Source of the DNA: Neoaquamicrobium microcysteis
GTDB taxonomy: Bacteria; Pseudomonadota; Alphaproteobacteria; Rhizobiales; Rhizobiaceae
Length of the DNA: 64,000 nucleotides
Assembly (NCBI RefSeq): GCF_008180155.1
Contig: NZ_VSZS01000064.1
Location: 186,001-250,000, forward strand
Reading direction: 5' to 3'
Part shown: in pieces, positions 11,309-19,751 of the stretch
Position numbering within the stretch: the first letter of the stretch is position 1
How the letters are laid out: each line of letters opens with the position of its first letter
Made by a program: the position numbers and the translations under genes
The notes under the pieces: generated by a model
What the model was told of the DNA's origin: nothing
The model's database searches: none
What the model saw: the letters and a program-made list of their open reading frames with translations, nothing else

Positions 11309-11841
11309 CCGCGCCCACCGACATTCCGCCGGGCTACGCCATCCGCCGGCACCAGCCGGAGGACGATCCGTCGCTGCTGGCGATCGAAAACCGTGCGGCC
11401 GAGCTGTTTCGCGACCACGGCTATCCGGAAATCGCAGACAATCCGCTTGCGAGCGTGGCGGATTTCCGGGCCATGGCCGAGGGGTGCCCGGTTTGGGTGG
11501 CCACCGGCGCGCAGGGCCTGCCCGTCGGCTACGCCGTGGCGCTGCCGCTTGGGCCGTTCTTCCACCTGCGCGAGCTCTCCGTCGACCCCGCCCACGGCCG
11601 TCGCGGGCTGGGCGGGGCGCTGGTGCGAACGGTTGTCGAGGCCGCACGCGAGCGCGGCTTCGAAGCGGTCAGCCTCACCACGTTCCGCACCGTGCCGTTC
11701 AACCAGCCCTTCTACGAAAAGCTGGGCTTTGCCGAACGGCCGCTGGAGACCGCCCCGCAAGCCCTGCGCGACGCCTTCCACCGTGAATTGCCCGAAGGCA
11801 TGGACCCCGCGGCAAGGGTGCTGATGCTGCTTTCGCTCTAA
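11305..11841 (+). CDS. GNAT family N-acetyltransferase (non-canonical start)
   Basis: Acetyl-CoA-dependent acyltransferase. Homology-like sequence begins at IPPGYAIRRHQPEDD and includes ELSVDPAHGRRGLGGALV (the acetyl-CoA pyrophosphate-binding R/Q-x-x-G-x-G/A motif) and NQPFYEKLGF, the typical C-terminal block. No ATG, GTG or TTG stands near the expected N terminus. The best candidate is a CTG whose last two bases overlap the DUF1330 TGA, with GGAAGG about 10 bases upstream. An alternative is a frameshift or fusion with DUF1330. The acceptor substrate is unknown. Confidence 0.75.
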   Translation: MTAPTDIPPGYAIRRHQPEDDPSLLAIENRAAELFRDHGYPEIADNPLASVADFRAMAEGCPVWVATGAQGLPVGYAVALPLGPFFHLRELSVDPAHGRRGLGGALVRTVVEAARERGFEAVSLTTFRTVPFNQPFYEKLGFAERPLETAPQALRDAFHRELPEGMDPAARVLMLLSL

Positions 11842-11849
11842 AGGATGTC

Positions 11850-11905
11850 TCCCGAAAGTGGGAACCGGTTTCGGGACAAAGACATGCGTCAAAACAAGGG
11901 ACGGA
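11850..11905. repeat. Rhizobial-type palindromic intergenic element
   Basis: An 8-bp inverted repeat (TCCCGAAA 11850-11857, TTTCGGGA 11869-11876) encloses GTGGGAACCGG and is followed by CAAAGACATGCGTCAAAACAA. The pattern 'GAAAGTGGGAACCGG-TTTCGG-ACAAAGACATGCGT-AAAACAA' is a familiar dispersed element between genes in Mesorhizobium and relatives. Only one copy was noticed here. The rest of the gap up to phaZ shows nothing else recognisable. Confidence 0.6.
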
Positions 11906-12060
11906 GGGGGCAGCTGGAACACCGCCGCCTGTCCAAGCGTCAACACGCGTGGTGATTGTACTCTATTGCATCGCAGCAAAAGACTGTTAGCTTTTGCGTC
12001 ATAACATTTGTTCGACCGGTTCCTCCTTTCACCGCTACCGGCCGCGGTTCAGGAGCGCCG

Positions 12061-13338
12061 ATGTACTATCAGCTCTACGAATTGAATCACGCCGCCCTGC
12101 AGCCCTATCGCGCCTATGCCGATGCTGTCCGGCTCTTCTACCAGAACCCGCTAAACCCGTTCTCCGCCACCCCGCTCGGCCGCTCCATGGCCGCCGCAGC
12201 CGAGATGTTCGAGCGCACGACGCGGCGCTATGGCAAGCCCGAATTCGGCCTCAAGACCGCTAAGGTGGATTTTTCGGAAGTCGCGGTAAAGGAGCGCGTG
12301 GTCTGGTCCAAGCCCTTCTGCAACCTCATCCATTTCGAGCGCGACCTGCCCAAGGGCCGCAAGCCCGACCCCAAGCTCCTGATCGTCGCGCCCATGTCGG
12401 GCCACTACGCCACGCTTCTGCGCGGCACGGTGGAAGCGATGATGCAGCACGCCGAGGTCTACATCACCGACTGGACCGACGCACGCATGGTGCCGCTGGC
12501 CGAGGGCCGCTTCGACCTCGACGATTATGTCGACTACATCATCGAGATGCTGCACCACATCGGCCCCGGCACTCACATCATGGGCGTGTGCCAGCCTTCC
12601 GTGCCGGTGCTGTCCGCCGTGGCGGTGATGGAAGGGCGCGGCGACAGTTTCGCGCCCGCCTCGATGACGCTGATGGGCGGGCCGATCGATACGCGGCGCA
12701 ACCCCACGGCCGTCAACATTCTGGCCGAGGAAAAGGGCATCGACTGGTTCCGAGACAACGTCATCATGCAGGTGCCGTTTCCCAATCCCGGCTTCATGCG
12801 CGACGTCTATCCGGGCTTCCTGCAGCTTTCGGGCTTCATGAGCATGAACCTCGACCGCCACCTGATCGCCCACAAGGACTTCTTCATGCATCTGGTGAAG
12901 GACGACGGCGATTCGGCGGAGAAGCACCGCGATTTCTACGACGAATATCTGGCGGTCATGGACCTGACGGCGGAGTTCTACCTGCAAACTGTCGAAACCG
13001 TCTTCGTCAATCACGATCTGCCCAAGGGCCAGATGAAGCATCGCGGCGAGCTCGTGGACCTGACTGCCGTGCGCAACGTGGCGCTTTTCACCGTCGAGGG
13101 CGAGAACGACGACATCTCCGGCCTGGGCCAGACGCAGGCCGCCCACGATCTGTGCGTCAACATCCCGGATGCCATGCGCGCCCACTATATGCAGCCGAAA
13201 GTCGGCCATTACGGCGTCTTCAACGGCTCGCGCTTCAGGGCCGAGATCGTGCCGCGCATCGCCGACTTCATGGCAAGCCACGGCAGGGCGAAGACGAAGC
13301 CGTCGGCCGGCCCGCGTCTCGTCAGCTCAAAGAAGTGA
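12061..13338 (+). CDS. phaZ: Intracellular polyhydroxyalkanoate depolymerase
   Basis: Alpha/beta-hydrolase that mobilises stored PHB granules. The 425-aa protein begins MYYQLYELNHAALQPYR and contains the granule-associated depolymerase core: LLIVAPMSGHYATLLRGTV, ITDWTDARMVP, and the lipase-box-like GVCQPS in which Cys177 is the expected nucleophile, as in PhaZ1 enzymes. Later acidic and His residues (GENDDISGLGQT, KVGHYGVFNG) complete the triad. The start is set by AGGAG seven bases upstream; an in-frame start 105 bases earlier is not supported. Confidence 0.93.
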   Translation: MYYQLYELNHAALQPYRAYADAVRLFYQNPLNPFSATPLGRSMAAAAEMFERTTRRYGKPEFGLKTAKVDFSEVAVKERVVWSKPFCNLIHFERDLPKGRKPDPKLLIVAPMSGHYATLLRGTVEAMMQHAEVYITDWTDARMVPLAEGRFDLDDYVDYIIEMLHHIGPGTHIMGVCQPSVPVLSAVAVMEGRGDSFAPASMTLMGGPIDTRRNPTAVNILAEEKGIDWFRDNVIMQVPFPNPGFMRDVYPGFLQLSGFMSMNLDRHLIAHKDFFMHLVKDDGDSAEKHRDFYDEYLAVMDLTAEFYLQTVETVFVNHDLPKGQMKHRGELVDLTAVRNVALFTVEGENDDISGLGQTQAAHDLCVNIPDAMRAHYMQPKVGHYGVFNGSRFRAEIVPRIADFMASHGRAKTKPSAGPRLVSSKK

Positions 13339-13506
13339 CACTGCCCGTTGCGTGTGCAAGGCACTGTGTGCATTGCGCCACACTGCGTCCTTCGCGGTAA
13401 CCATCGCGCCATTCCTCACCTTCCCGTCAATTGACTTGGACGGGACTCGCCCCTTAACGTTTCTTTAACGGCCAAAAGATTCGGTGATACGGGGGTATTG
13501 GGCGAA

Positions 13507-14130
13507 ATGGGAGCCATTCATGGCAGGTGGCGGCTGTGGCCGCTTGCGGCCGCCGCGCTATTCCTTGCGGCAGCCACCGGAACCACCACCGAAGCCTCCG
13601 GCGTCGGCTCGATGATCACCGGCGGCCTCACCTCCCAGCCCATCGGCCACTACGAGTTCTGCCAGCGCCTTCCGCGCGAATGCGCGATGCGCGTTCACGA
13701 TCGCGGGCCGCTGCGCGTCGATGACGGCGTCATGCGCACGATCAGCCGCGTCAATGCCGCCGTCAACAAGGCCGTCAAGCCGATGAGCGACTTCGACATC
13801 TACGGCAAGGACGAATACTGGGCCTATCCCGATCAGGGCGTCGGCGACTGCGAGGACTACGCGCTGGAAAAGCGCCGCCAGCTCGCCGCCAAGGGCATCT
13901 CGCTGTCGAACCTGCTGATTACCGTGGTGCGCAAGCCGGACGGCGAGGGCCATGCCGTTCTGACGGTCCGCACCGACCGGGGCGACTTCATCCTCGACAA
14001 TCTGAACGACGAGCTGCGCCCCTGGTACAAGACCGGCTACCGCTTCCTCAAGCGGCAGGCCAGCACCCATACCGGACGCTGGGTCACCCTTCGCGAGGAG
14101 CAGAACATGCTGGTCGGCGCGGTCAACTAG
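13507..14130 (+). CDS. Transglutaminase-like cysteine peptidase (BTLCP)
   Basis: Exported bacterial transglutaminase-like cysteine proteinase (PF06035). A signal peptide spans roughly residues 1-30 (hydrophobic AAAALFLAAATG). The catalytic triad is visible: Cys in GVGDCEDYALEKR, His in GEGHAVLTV and Asp in FILDNLND. In other bacteria LapG-type members cut a surface adhesin under c-di-GMP control, but no lapA/lapD partner is adjacent, so that role is not claimed. An in-frame TTG nine bases upstream is a possible alternative start. Confidence 0.85.
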   Translation: MGAIHGRWRLWPLAAAALFLAAATGTTTEASGVGSMITGGLTSQPIGHYEFCQRLPRECAMRVHDRGPLRVDDGVMRTISRVNAAVNKAVKPMSDFDIYGKDEYWAYPDQGVGDCEDYALEKRRQLAAKGISLSNLLITVVRKPDGEGHAVLTVRTDRGDFILDNLNDELRPWYKTGYRFLKRQASTHTGRWVTLREEQNMLVGAVN

Positions 14131-14923
14131 AGCTTTTCATTCTTGCACGGAAACGCTTCTGTTTCGGCGATGACGAGGCGGCCCGTCAGCGGGGCGGTGC
14201 AGGTCGTACCGGTGGCACGGCCAATCCGGCCGACGCCCGTCAGCGCGAAACCCACCGTCGGTTGCCGTCGGCAACCGACAATGCTTCAAAACGCCGGTCG
14301 TCCTTTTCGGTCAGTCATCGGCTGACCGGGCGACCGGTGGGCCGGGTCAATTCGGGCCAAATCCTTCGGTCTTCGGACCTGGCCGTATCCCGATACGGTT
14401 TGCGCCGAAGCCCTTGACCTTGTCTCGAATTTCCTCCGGCGGAACGATTCCGGGTAACATTGAAAGGCTCTAGCGCCGTTCATCTGCAAACGTTCTACCG
14501 GGGGAATTGGGGCTAACCCCGCAGGGGTTGGTTCATCTCGCCCCGGCGCACTTGTTCTCCGATCAGCCTCCGCTGCCCGAAAGCACGACCCGCGCTTTGC
14601 CGGATTGTCGGCTGCCTTCGGCACTGACGGAGCCCTCCCGCCGACGGATACCCGTCTCCCCCGGCCGGACCCCGCCGCCCGACCCTGCCGTCCAACCCCT
14701 CCCGGCCGCGTGATCCGGGCCGCCCCGACCAGCCCTTCAAGCAGGCGTTATCGCCCCCGATTTCACCCTATCATCCGAAGTCGCGTTCGGTTTCTGCGCA
14801 TCATGCCCCGCACACGCTGGAAAACGCCGGTTTTCAAGGGGTTCTGCAATCGCAGGCTCTCCTTTGCTTTGCTTCAAGCCCTTGTTTTAACTGCATTTAC
14901 GAGTCTCTCGCGGCAACCTCGGC
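14131..14923. other. 793-bp gap with many hairpins, no convincing gene
   Basis: No reading frame here looks like a protein: the longest are Pro/Arg-rich and lack family motifs. The DNA is rich in inverted repeats: GTCGGTTGCC/GGCAACCGAC (14257-14279), a nested stem CCGGTCG...CGACCGG enclosing CGGTCAG...CTGACCG (about 14294-14337), CCGTAT/ATACGG (14383-14398) and AACCCC/GGGGTT (14515-14529). It lies between the peptidase gene and the 3' end of comM. It could encode a structured RNA or be an eroded repeat region. Confidence 0.5.
14257..14279. repeat. Perfect 10-bp inverted repeat
   Basis: GTCGGTTGCC and GGCAACCGAC flank a three-base loop (GTC). There is no T run after it on either side, so it is not a standard terminator. 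It is the strongest hairpin in the gene-free stretch. Confidence 0.6.
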
Positions 14924-16456
14924 TCATGCCGCCTGCGCCATCCTGTCGCCGGCCATGCGATAGGAGATCGCTTCGGCGAGGTGGATGCGACCGACGGCCT
15001 CCCTTCCTTCGAGGTCCGCCAGCGTGCGCGCGACCTTGAGAACCCGGTGATAGGCGCGGGCCGAAAGCGCCAGCTTCTCGCTCGCCTCGGCCAGAAGGGC
15101 CGTGCCGGCGGCGTCCGTGGCGGCCACCTCCTCAACCATTGAGGCGGGGCATCGCGCGTTGACGGAAATGTCCTGAAGCCCAAGCGCCGCATAGCGTTCG
15201 GCCTGGATCGCGCGCGCCCGCGCGACCCGCTCGGCCACCGCTGCGCTGGGTTCCGCGCTGGACGGGCGGATGAGATCGGCAGCCGTCACCGCCGGAACAT
15301 CGACCCGCAGGTCGATGCGGTCGAGCATCGGGCCTGAAATCCGCGCCTGATAGTCGGCCTGGCACCGCGGGCCGCGCGCGCAGCGATGTCCGGGCTCGCC
15401 GGCCATGCCGCACCGGCACGGGTTCATTGCCGCCACCAGCTGGAACCGTGCCGGATAGCTGACACGGCCGTTGGCGCGGGCGACCACGCATTCCCCGCTT
15501 TCCATCGGCTGGCGCAGCGAATCCAGCGTCTGCGGCGAAAATTCCGGCAGTTCGTCGAGGAACAGCACGCCGTGATGGGCGAGCGACGCTTCGCCCGGCC
15601 GCACCCTCAAGCCGCCGCCCGTCAGCGCAGCCATGGTCGCCGAATGGTGCGGCGCGCGGAACGGCCGCCGGTCGGAAAGCCTGCCGCCGGCAAGCTCGCC
15701 CGCAACCGAAGCCACCATCGACACCTCCAGCAGTTCGCGTGGCGACAGCGGGGGCAGGATGGAGGGCAGGCGCTGCGCCAGCATCGACTTGCCCGAACCG
15801 GGAGGCCCGCAGAAAAGCAGGTGGTGTCCGCCGGCCGCCGCAATCTCCAGCGCACGCTTGGCGCTCTCCTGGCCCTTGATGTCGGCAAGGTCCGGCAGAT
15901 TGCCTGCGGGCGCGTGCACGGCGGGTTCAGGCCGCGACAGCACCTGCGTGCCGCGAAAATGGTTGGCGATGGCGATCAGGCTTCGCGGCGCCAGAATGTC
16001 GATCTCGGCGCCCGCCCACGCCGCCTCCTGCCCCACCCCGTGCGGGCAGATCAGCCCCTTGCCCAGCGCGTTGGCCCCGATGGCGGCCGGCAGCGCGCGC
16101 GCCACCGGCGCTGTCGTGCCGTCGAGCGCCAGCTCTCCCACGACGACATAGGATGCCAGGGCATCGTGCGGGATCGCGCCAAGCGCCGCCATCAGGCCGA
16201 GCGCGATCGGCAGGTCGTAATGGCTGCCCTCCTTCGGAAGATCGGCCGGCGCGAGGTTCACCGTCACCCGCTTGGCTGGCATCGACAGGCCGGAGGCATG
16301 GAGCGCGGCATGCACCCTCTCGCGGCTTTCGGCCACGGCCTTGTCGGCCAGCCCGACGATCTGCATGCCCATTTTGCCGGGCGCGACCATCACCTGCACA
16401 TCGACCGGAACGGCCTCGATTCCCTCGAACGCGATCGTGCTGACGCGCGATACCAT
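14924..16456 (-). CDS. comM: YifB/ComM family Mg chelatase-like AAA ATPase
   Basis: 510-aa hexameric helicase-type ATPase; ComM drives branch migration during integration of foreign DNA in natural transformation. The N-terminal Lon-protease-like fold starts MVSRVSTIAFEGIEAVPVDV. The Mg-chelatase AAA domain has Walker A GPPGSGKSM near residue 222, Walker B GVLFLDELPEF, AAMNPCRCG, and the C-terminal Mg_chelatase_C block (ARAYHRVLKVARTLADL). The start follows the family's usual N terminus, 10 bases from a GGGG stretch. It is widespread in bacteria not known to be competent. Confidence 0.93.
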   Translation of the reverse strand: MVSRVSTIAFEGIEAVPVDVQVMVAPGKMGMQIVGLADKAVAESRERVHAALHASGLSMPAKRVTVNLAPADLPKEGSHYDLPIALGLMAALGAIPHDALASYVVVGELALDGTTAPVARALPAAIGANALGKGLICPHGVGQEAAWAGAEIDILAPRSLIAIANHFRGTQVLSRPEPAVHAPAGNLPDLADIKGQESAKRALEIAAAGGHHLLFCGPPGSGKSMLAQRLPSILPPLSPRELLEVSMVASVAGELAGGRLSDRRPFRAPHHSATMAALTGGGLRVRPGEASLAHHGVLFLDELPEFSPQTLDSLRQPMESGECVVARANGRVSYPARFQLVAAMNPCRCGMAGEPGHRCARGPRCQADYQARISGPMLDRIDLRVDVPAVTAADLIRPSSAEPSAAVAERVARARAIQAERYAALGLQDISVNARCPASMVEEVAATDAAGTALLAEASEKLALSARAYHRVLKVARTLADLEGREAVGRIHLAEAISYRMAGDRMAQAA

Positions 16457-16660
16457 GCTGCCCCGCTTTCCCCGTCGAGCCCTGCTGCGACGTCCCTGCC
16501 CTGTGCGGGCCCTCCGAGTATGTCCCGAAATGACCCGGCCTTGCGGCAGTGAAGCACAAAGCTGCCGCAACGGCAAGAACAAGACGGGAACAAAGACGCG
16601 CTTAGGGTGCAGGCGGGTTGCACGCGGTTGCAAGGATGGAACGGATGTTCCTCCAAACGG

Positions 16661-16686
16661 AAAGGCCGGCGTTTCCGCCGGCCTTT
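16661..16686 (-). terminator. Strong hairpin downstream of the SRPBCC gene
   Basis: Perfect 11-bp stem AAAGGCCGGCG / CGCCGGCCTTT with loop TTTC, 25 bp beyond the SRPBCC stop. On the leftward strand the stem ends in TTT, giving a short U tract. It separates that gene from comM. Confidence 0.65.
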
Positions 16687-16710
16687 CGTGAGCTGCCACT
16701 CGTTTCGCGT

Positions 16711-17193
16711 TCAAAGGCCCCTGGCGACCTCTTCGAGCTGGTCGGCGCATTGGCCCCAGCCCTCGTGGAACCCCATCTTTTCGTGGGCTTCCTTGTCTTC
16801 CATGGTCCAGTGGCGGGCACGCGCGGTGTAGCGCGTCTTGCCGCCTTCGTCCTCGAAGGTCAGCACGCCGACGAAGAACGGCTTCTGCGAAGCGTTCCAG
16901 CCCTCGGTGAAGGCGTCGGTGAAGACCAGCTTTTCGTTGGGCACGGCCTCCAAATAGACGCCGGCATTGGGATATTCGTTGCCTTCGGGGTCGCGCATCG
17001 TGATGTTGCTGCGCCCGCCCGGGCGCACGTCGACATCGACTGCACCGATGCTCCACGGCTTGGGCACGAACCACTGCTTGAGCAGCTCGGCTTCGGTCCA
17101 GCAGCGCCAGACCTTGTCGCGCGGTGCGTCGATCAGGCGGCTGATGACCAGCTCGCGGTCGTCGGACGGGGTGGCGTCGATAATCGTTGTCAT
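16711..17193 (-). CDS. SRPBCC (AHSA1-like) family protein
   Basis: 160-aa START/Bet v1-like protein of the Activator of Hsp90 ATPase homologue 1 family. It shows the typical opening ELVISRLIDAPRDKVWRCWTE, the KQWFVPKPW block, and the late HEGWGQCADQLEEV. These proteins bind hydrophobic ligands in a helix-grip cavity; no ligand is known here. Many relatives sit beside an ArsR regulator, but none is next to it. It ends in a clear terminator. Confidence 0.85.
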   Translation of the reverse strand: MTTIIDATPSDDRELVISRLIDAPRDKVWRCWTEAELLKQWFVPKPWSIGAVDVDVRPGGRSNITMRDPEGNEYPNAGVYLEAVPNEKLVFTDAFTEGWNASQKPFFVGVLTFEDEGGKTRYTARARHWTMEDKEAHEKMGFHEGWGQCADQLEEVARGL

Positions 17194-17275
17194 GTGTGGC
17201 TCCTCTCGGTTCTATGCCCCAAGGACGGACGCGGATCGCGCCATCCGACAATCACCCGCCACGAAATTGATTTTT

Positions 17276-18217
17276 CTATCGGCGCTTGGCTTCCACCGCG
17301 TCCCAGAAGAGGGCCGCTATGTCCGCGCCGCCGAACTTCTTCACCTCGCGCACGCCCGTTGGCGACGTCACGTTGATCTCGGTCATGTAATCGCCGATCA
17401 CGTCGATGCCGACGAGGATGAAGCCGCGCTCCTTGAGCGAGGGGCCGATGCGGGCGCAGATTTCGCGCTCGCGTTCGGTCAGCTCGGTCTTCTCGGCGCG
17501 GCCGCCTACATGCATGTTGGAGCGCGAATCGTGCTCGGCCGGCACGCGGTTGATCGCGCCGACGGGCTCGCCGTCGATCAGGATGATACGCTTGTCGCCC
17601 TTGCGCACGTCCTTGAGGTAGCGCTGCACGATGAAGGGCTCGCGGAACATCTGCTGGAACATTTCCAGAAGCGAGGCGAGGTTGCGGTCGGCCTCCTGCA
17701 ACATGAAGATGCCGGCCCCGCCATTGCCGTAGAGCGGCTTGACGATGATGTCGCCATGCTGCTTGCGAAACGCGTCGACCTCGCGCACGTCCTTGGTAAT
17801 CAGCGTCTCCGGCATCAGGTCGGGGAACTCGGTGACGAAGATCTTCTCCGGGCTGTTGCGCACCCAGGCCGGGTCGTTGACCACCAGCGTCTTCGGGTGG
17901 ATGCGCTCGAGAATATGGGTCGTAGTGATGTAGTTCATGTCGAAGGGCGGGTCCTGCCGCAGAAGGATCACGTCCATCTCCGACAGGTCGGTTCGCACCT
18001 GCTCGCCCAGCGTGAAGTGGTCGCCCTTCACGTCGCGTACCTGCATCTCCTCGATGCGCGCGAAAACCTTGCCGTCCTGCATCGAAAGCCGGTCGGGCGT
18101 GTAGTGAAACAGCTGGTGGCCGCGCCGCTGCGCCTCCAGCGACAGCGCGAAGGACGTGTCCCCGGCGATGGAAACGGTCGAGATATGGTCCATCTGGACG
18201 GCGACCTTGAGGGTCAT
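17276..18217 (-). CDS. gshB: Glutathione synthetase
   Basis: ATP-grasp enzyme joining gamma-glutamylcysteine and glycine, the second step of glutathione synthesis. The 313-aa protein starts [14 protein letters not shown] and carries [47 protein letters not shown] (ATP-binding loop), and [20 protein letters not shown] (the Arg/Asn substrate and nucleotide binding segment). The ATG has GGAG six bases upstream. gshA is not in the window. Confidence 0.95.
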   Translation of the reverse strand: MTLKVAVQMDHISTVSIAGDTSFALSLEAQRRGHQLFHYTPDRLSMQDGKVFARIEEMQVRDVKGDHFTLGEQVRTDLSEMDVILLRQDPPFDMNYITTTHILERIHPKTLVVNDPAWVRNSPEKIFVTEFPDLMPETLITKDVREVDAFRKQHGDIIVKPLYGNGGAGIFMLQEADRNLASLLEMFQQMFREPFIVQRYLKDVRKGDKRIILIDGEPVGAINRVPAEHDSRSNMHVGGRAEKTELTEREREICARIGPSLKERGFILVGIDVIGDYMTEINVTSPTGVREVKKFGGADIAALFWDAVEAKRR

Positions 18218-18312
18218 GGGCAGCTCCGCGCATTGCCTTGTTGGTGGGTGAACCATCTACCGGCTGGCGGCGCGCTTGCCAATCCGTCTGGCAAAGGCTG
18301 GCGCGCCGTGGC

Positions 18313-18687
18313 CTACCGGCCGAACACCAGCCGAGAATAGCCGAGAAAGGACAGCACCATCGCCGCACCCGACGCGATCGCCAGTGCGGCCACCGGCCAC
18401 AAGGCTGGAAAGGCCAGAAGCAGGCCGGCATAGGCGGCATAGTTGAAGAGCCCCACGGCCACCGCCACGGCGGTGTAGCGCGCGCCCTCTCGCGCCAGCG
18501 AACGCCCGCTCGGCCCGAAGGTCAGCCTCCGGTTGATAGCCCATGTCACGCAGACCGCGGCGGCGAACGAAAACAGCCGGGCGACGAAAGGGTTGAGCCC
18601 GATCCCGGCGGTCAAAAGCAGCAGTACGGCGGCGTCGGTGGCAAAGCCCGACCCGCCGGCAAGCACGAAGGCGGCGATGCGGTTCAT
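18313..18687 (-). CDS. GtrA-like membrane protein (putative lipid-linked sugar flippase)
   Basis: 124-aa integral membrane protein with four hydrophobic segments (about residues 5-25, 33-52, 70-90 and 95-117) and the family motifs GGSGFATD and FAAAVCVTWAINRRLTF. GtrA proteins help flip polyprenyl-phosphate-linked sugars across the inner membrane. Its ATG overlaps the stop of the upstream glycosyltransferase (ATGA), so the two are coupled, as gtrA and gtrB are in O-antigen glucosylation systems. Confidence 0.85.
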   Translation of the reverse strand: MNRIAAFVLAGGSGFATDAAVLLLLTAGIGLNPFVARLFSFAAAVCVTWAINRRLTFGPSGRSLAREGARYTAVAVAVGLFNYAAYAGLLLAFPALWPVAALAIASGAAMVLSFLGYSRLVFGR

Positions 18688-19664
18688 GCCACGCGGACGC
18701 GCCGCGCCTGCGTTTCCGCCTGCCCGGCATGGGCCGGCGCGTGGGAGAGATAGTGGATACGCTTCTGCTCGGCGCGGCCGCGCGCCACCGAATCGAGAAT
18801 AAGCCCCGCCACCATCATGATCATCGCCAGCATCAGCAGGCCGATGGAGAGTATCCAGGTCGGCATGCGCGGGACGAGGCCCGTCATCGCATATTCGTAG
18901 AGCACCGGCAGCGCGAAGCCCGCGCTGGCCAGCAGGAAAATTGCGGCAAGGGCCGCGAAGAAGCGGGCGGGCCGCGTCTCCTTCATCAGCATGGCAAACA
19001 TCCAGAGGATCTTCGCACCGTCGCGATACGTCGAGAGCTTGGATTCCGACCCTTCCGGCCGGCGCCCGTAGTCGAGCGCCATTTCGCAGACCGGAATGCG
19101 CAGCATCGAGGCGTGGACGGACATCTCGGTCTCGATCTCGAAGCCGCCCGATACGGCCGGGAAGCTCTTGACGTAGCGGCGCGAGAAGACGCGGTAGCCC
19201 GAAAAGATATCGGTGAAATCGCGCCCGAACAGGAACTGGTAGAGCCCGTTGAAGATGCGGTTGCCGAAAGCGTGGCCGGCGCGGCCGGCATCGTCGGTGA
19301 CGCCGCGGCGGGTGCCCACCACCATGTCGACGCGCTCCGTCAGAAGCGTATTGACGAGCTGCGGCGCGTCCTGCGGATCGTAGGTCCCGTCGCCATCGGC
19401 CATGATGTAGATGTCGGCGTCGATGTCGGCGAACATGCGGCGCACCACGTTGCCCTTGCCCTGCCGGGGTTCGCGGATGACCGTCGCGCCCGCCGCGCGC
19501 GCCTGCAGCGCCGTCAGGTCGGTCGAGTTGTTGTCGTAGACGTGGATGGCGGCTTTCGGCAGCGCCTCGCGGAAGCCGCGCACCACCGCGCCGATGGTGC
19601 GTTCCTCGTTGTAGCACGGCAAAAGCACGGCGATCGCGGGCTCGGCCTGGGTCAGGACTTTCAT
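18684..19664 (-). CDS. Family 2 glycosyltransferase with C-terminal membrane anchor (DPM1/GtrB-like)
   Basis: Inverting GT-A enzyme, 326 aa. Residues 9-230 form the GT2 domain: AIAVLLPCYNEERTIG, the nucleotide-binding DNNSTD, and MADGDGTYDPQDA with the metal-binding DxD. IFSGYRVFSRRYV and a conserved ETEM follow. Two hydrophobic segments (about residues 236-258 and 270-294) anchor the C terminus, as in polyprenyl-phosphate sugar transferases. It probably loads a sugar onto undecaprenyl phosphate for its coupled GtrA partner. Sugar unknown. Confidence 0.87.
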   Translation of the reverse strand: MKVLTQAEPAIAVLLPCYNEERTIGAVVRGFREALPKAAIHVYDNNSTDLTALQARAAGATVIREPRQGKGNVVRRMFADIDADIYIMADGDGTYDPQDAPQLVNTLLTERVDMVVGTRRGVTDDAGRAGHAFGNRIFNGLYQFLFGRDFTDIFSGYRVFSRRYVKSFPAVSGGFEIETEMSVHASMLRIPVCEMALDYGRRPEGSESKLSTYRDGAKILWMFAMLMKETRPARFFAALAAIFLLASAGFALPVLYEYAMTGLVPRMPTWILSIGLLMLAMIMMVAGLILDSVARGRAEQKRIHYLSHAPAHAGQAETQARRVRVA

Positions 19665-19751
19665 GCGGCGCTCCCGGTCGGATTGGCGCTTTACTATTTC
19701 TTGAAGCCGTTAAAGCTAGGTTTAGCCCCTACAAAAGGCTTGGAGCTCGTC

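Noticed and set aside
13507-14130. LapG-type adhesin protease system
   Set aside because: The catalytic triad fits the family, but no LapA, LapD or type I secretion genes adjoin it, so the system cannot be claimed.
14605-15039. A 144-residue rightward frame in the gene-free stretch
   Set aside because: Pro/Arg/Ser-rich, no motif, and it runs into comM on the other strand.
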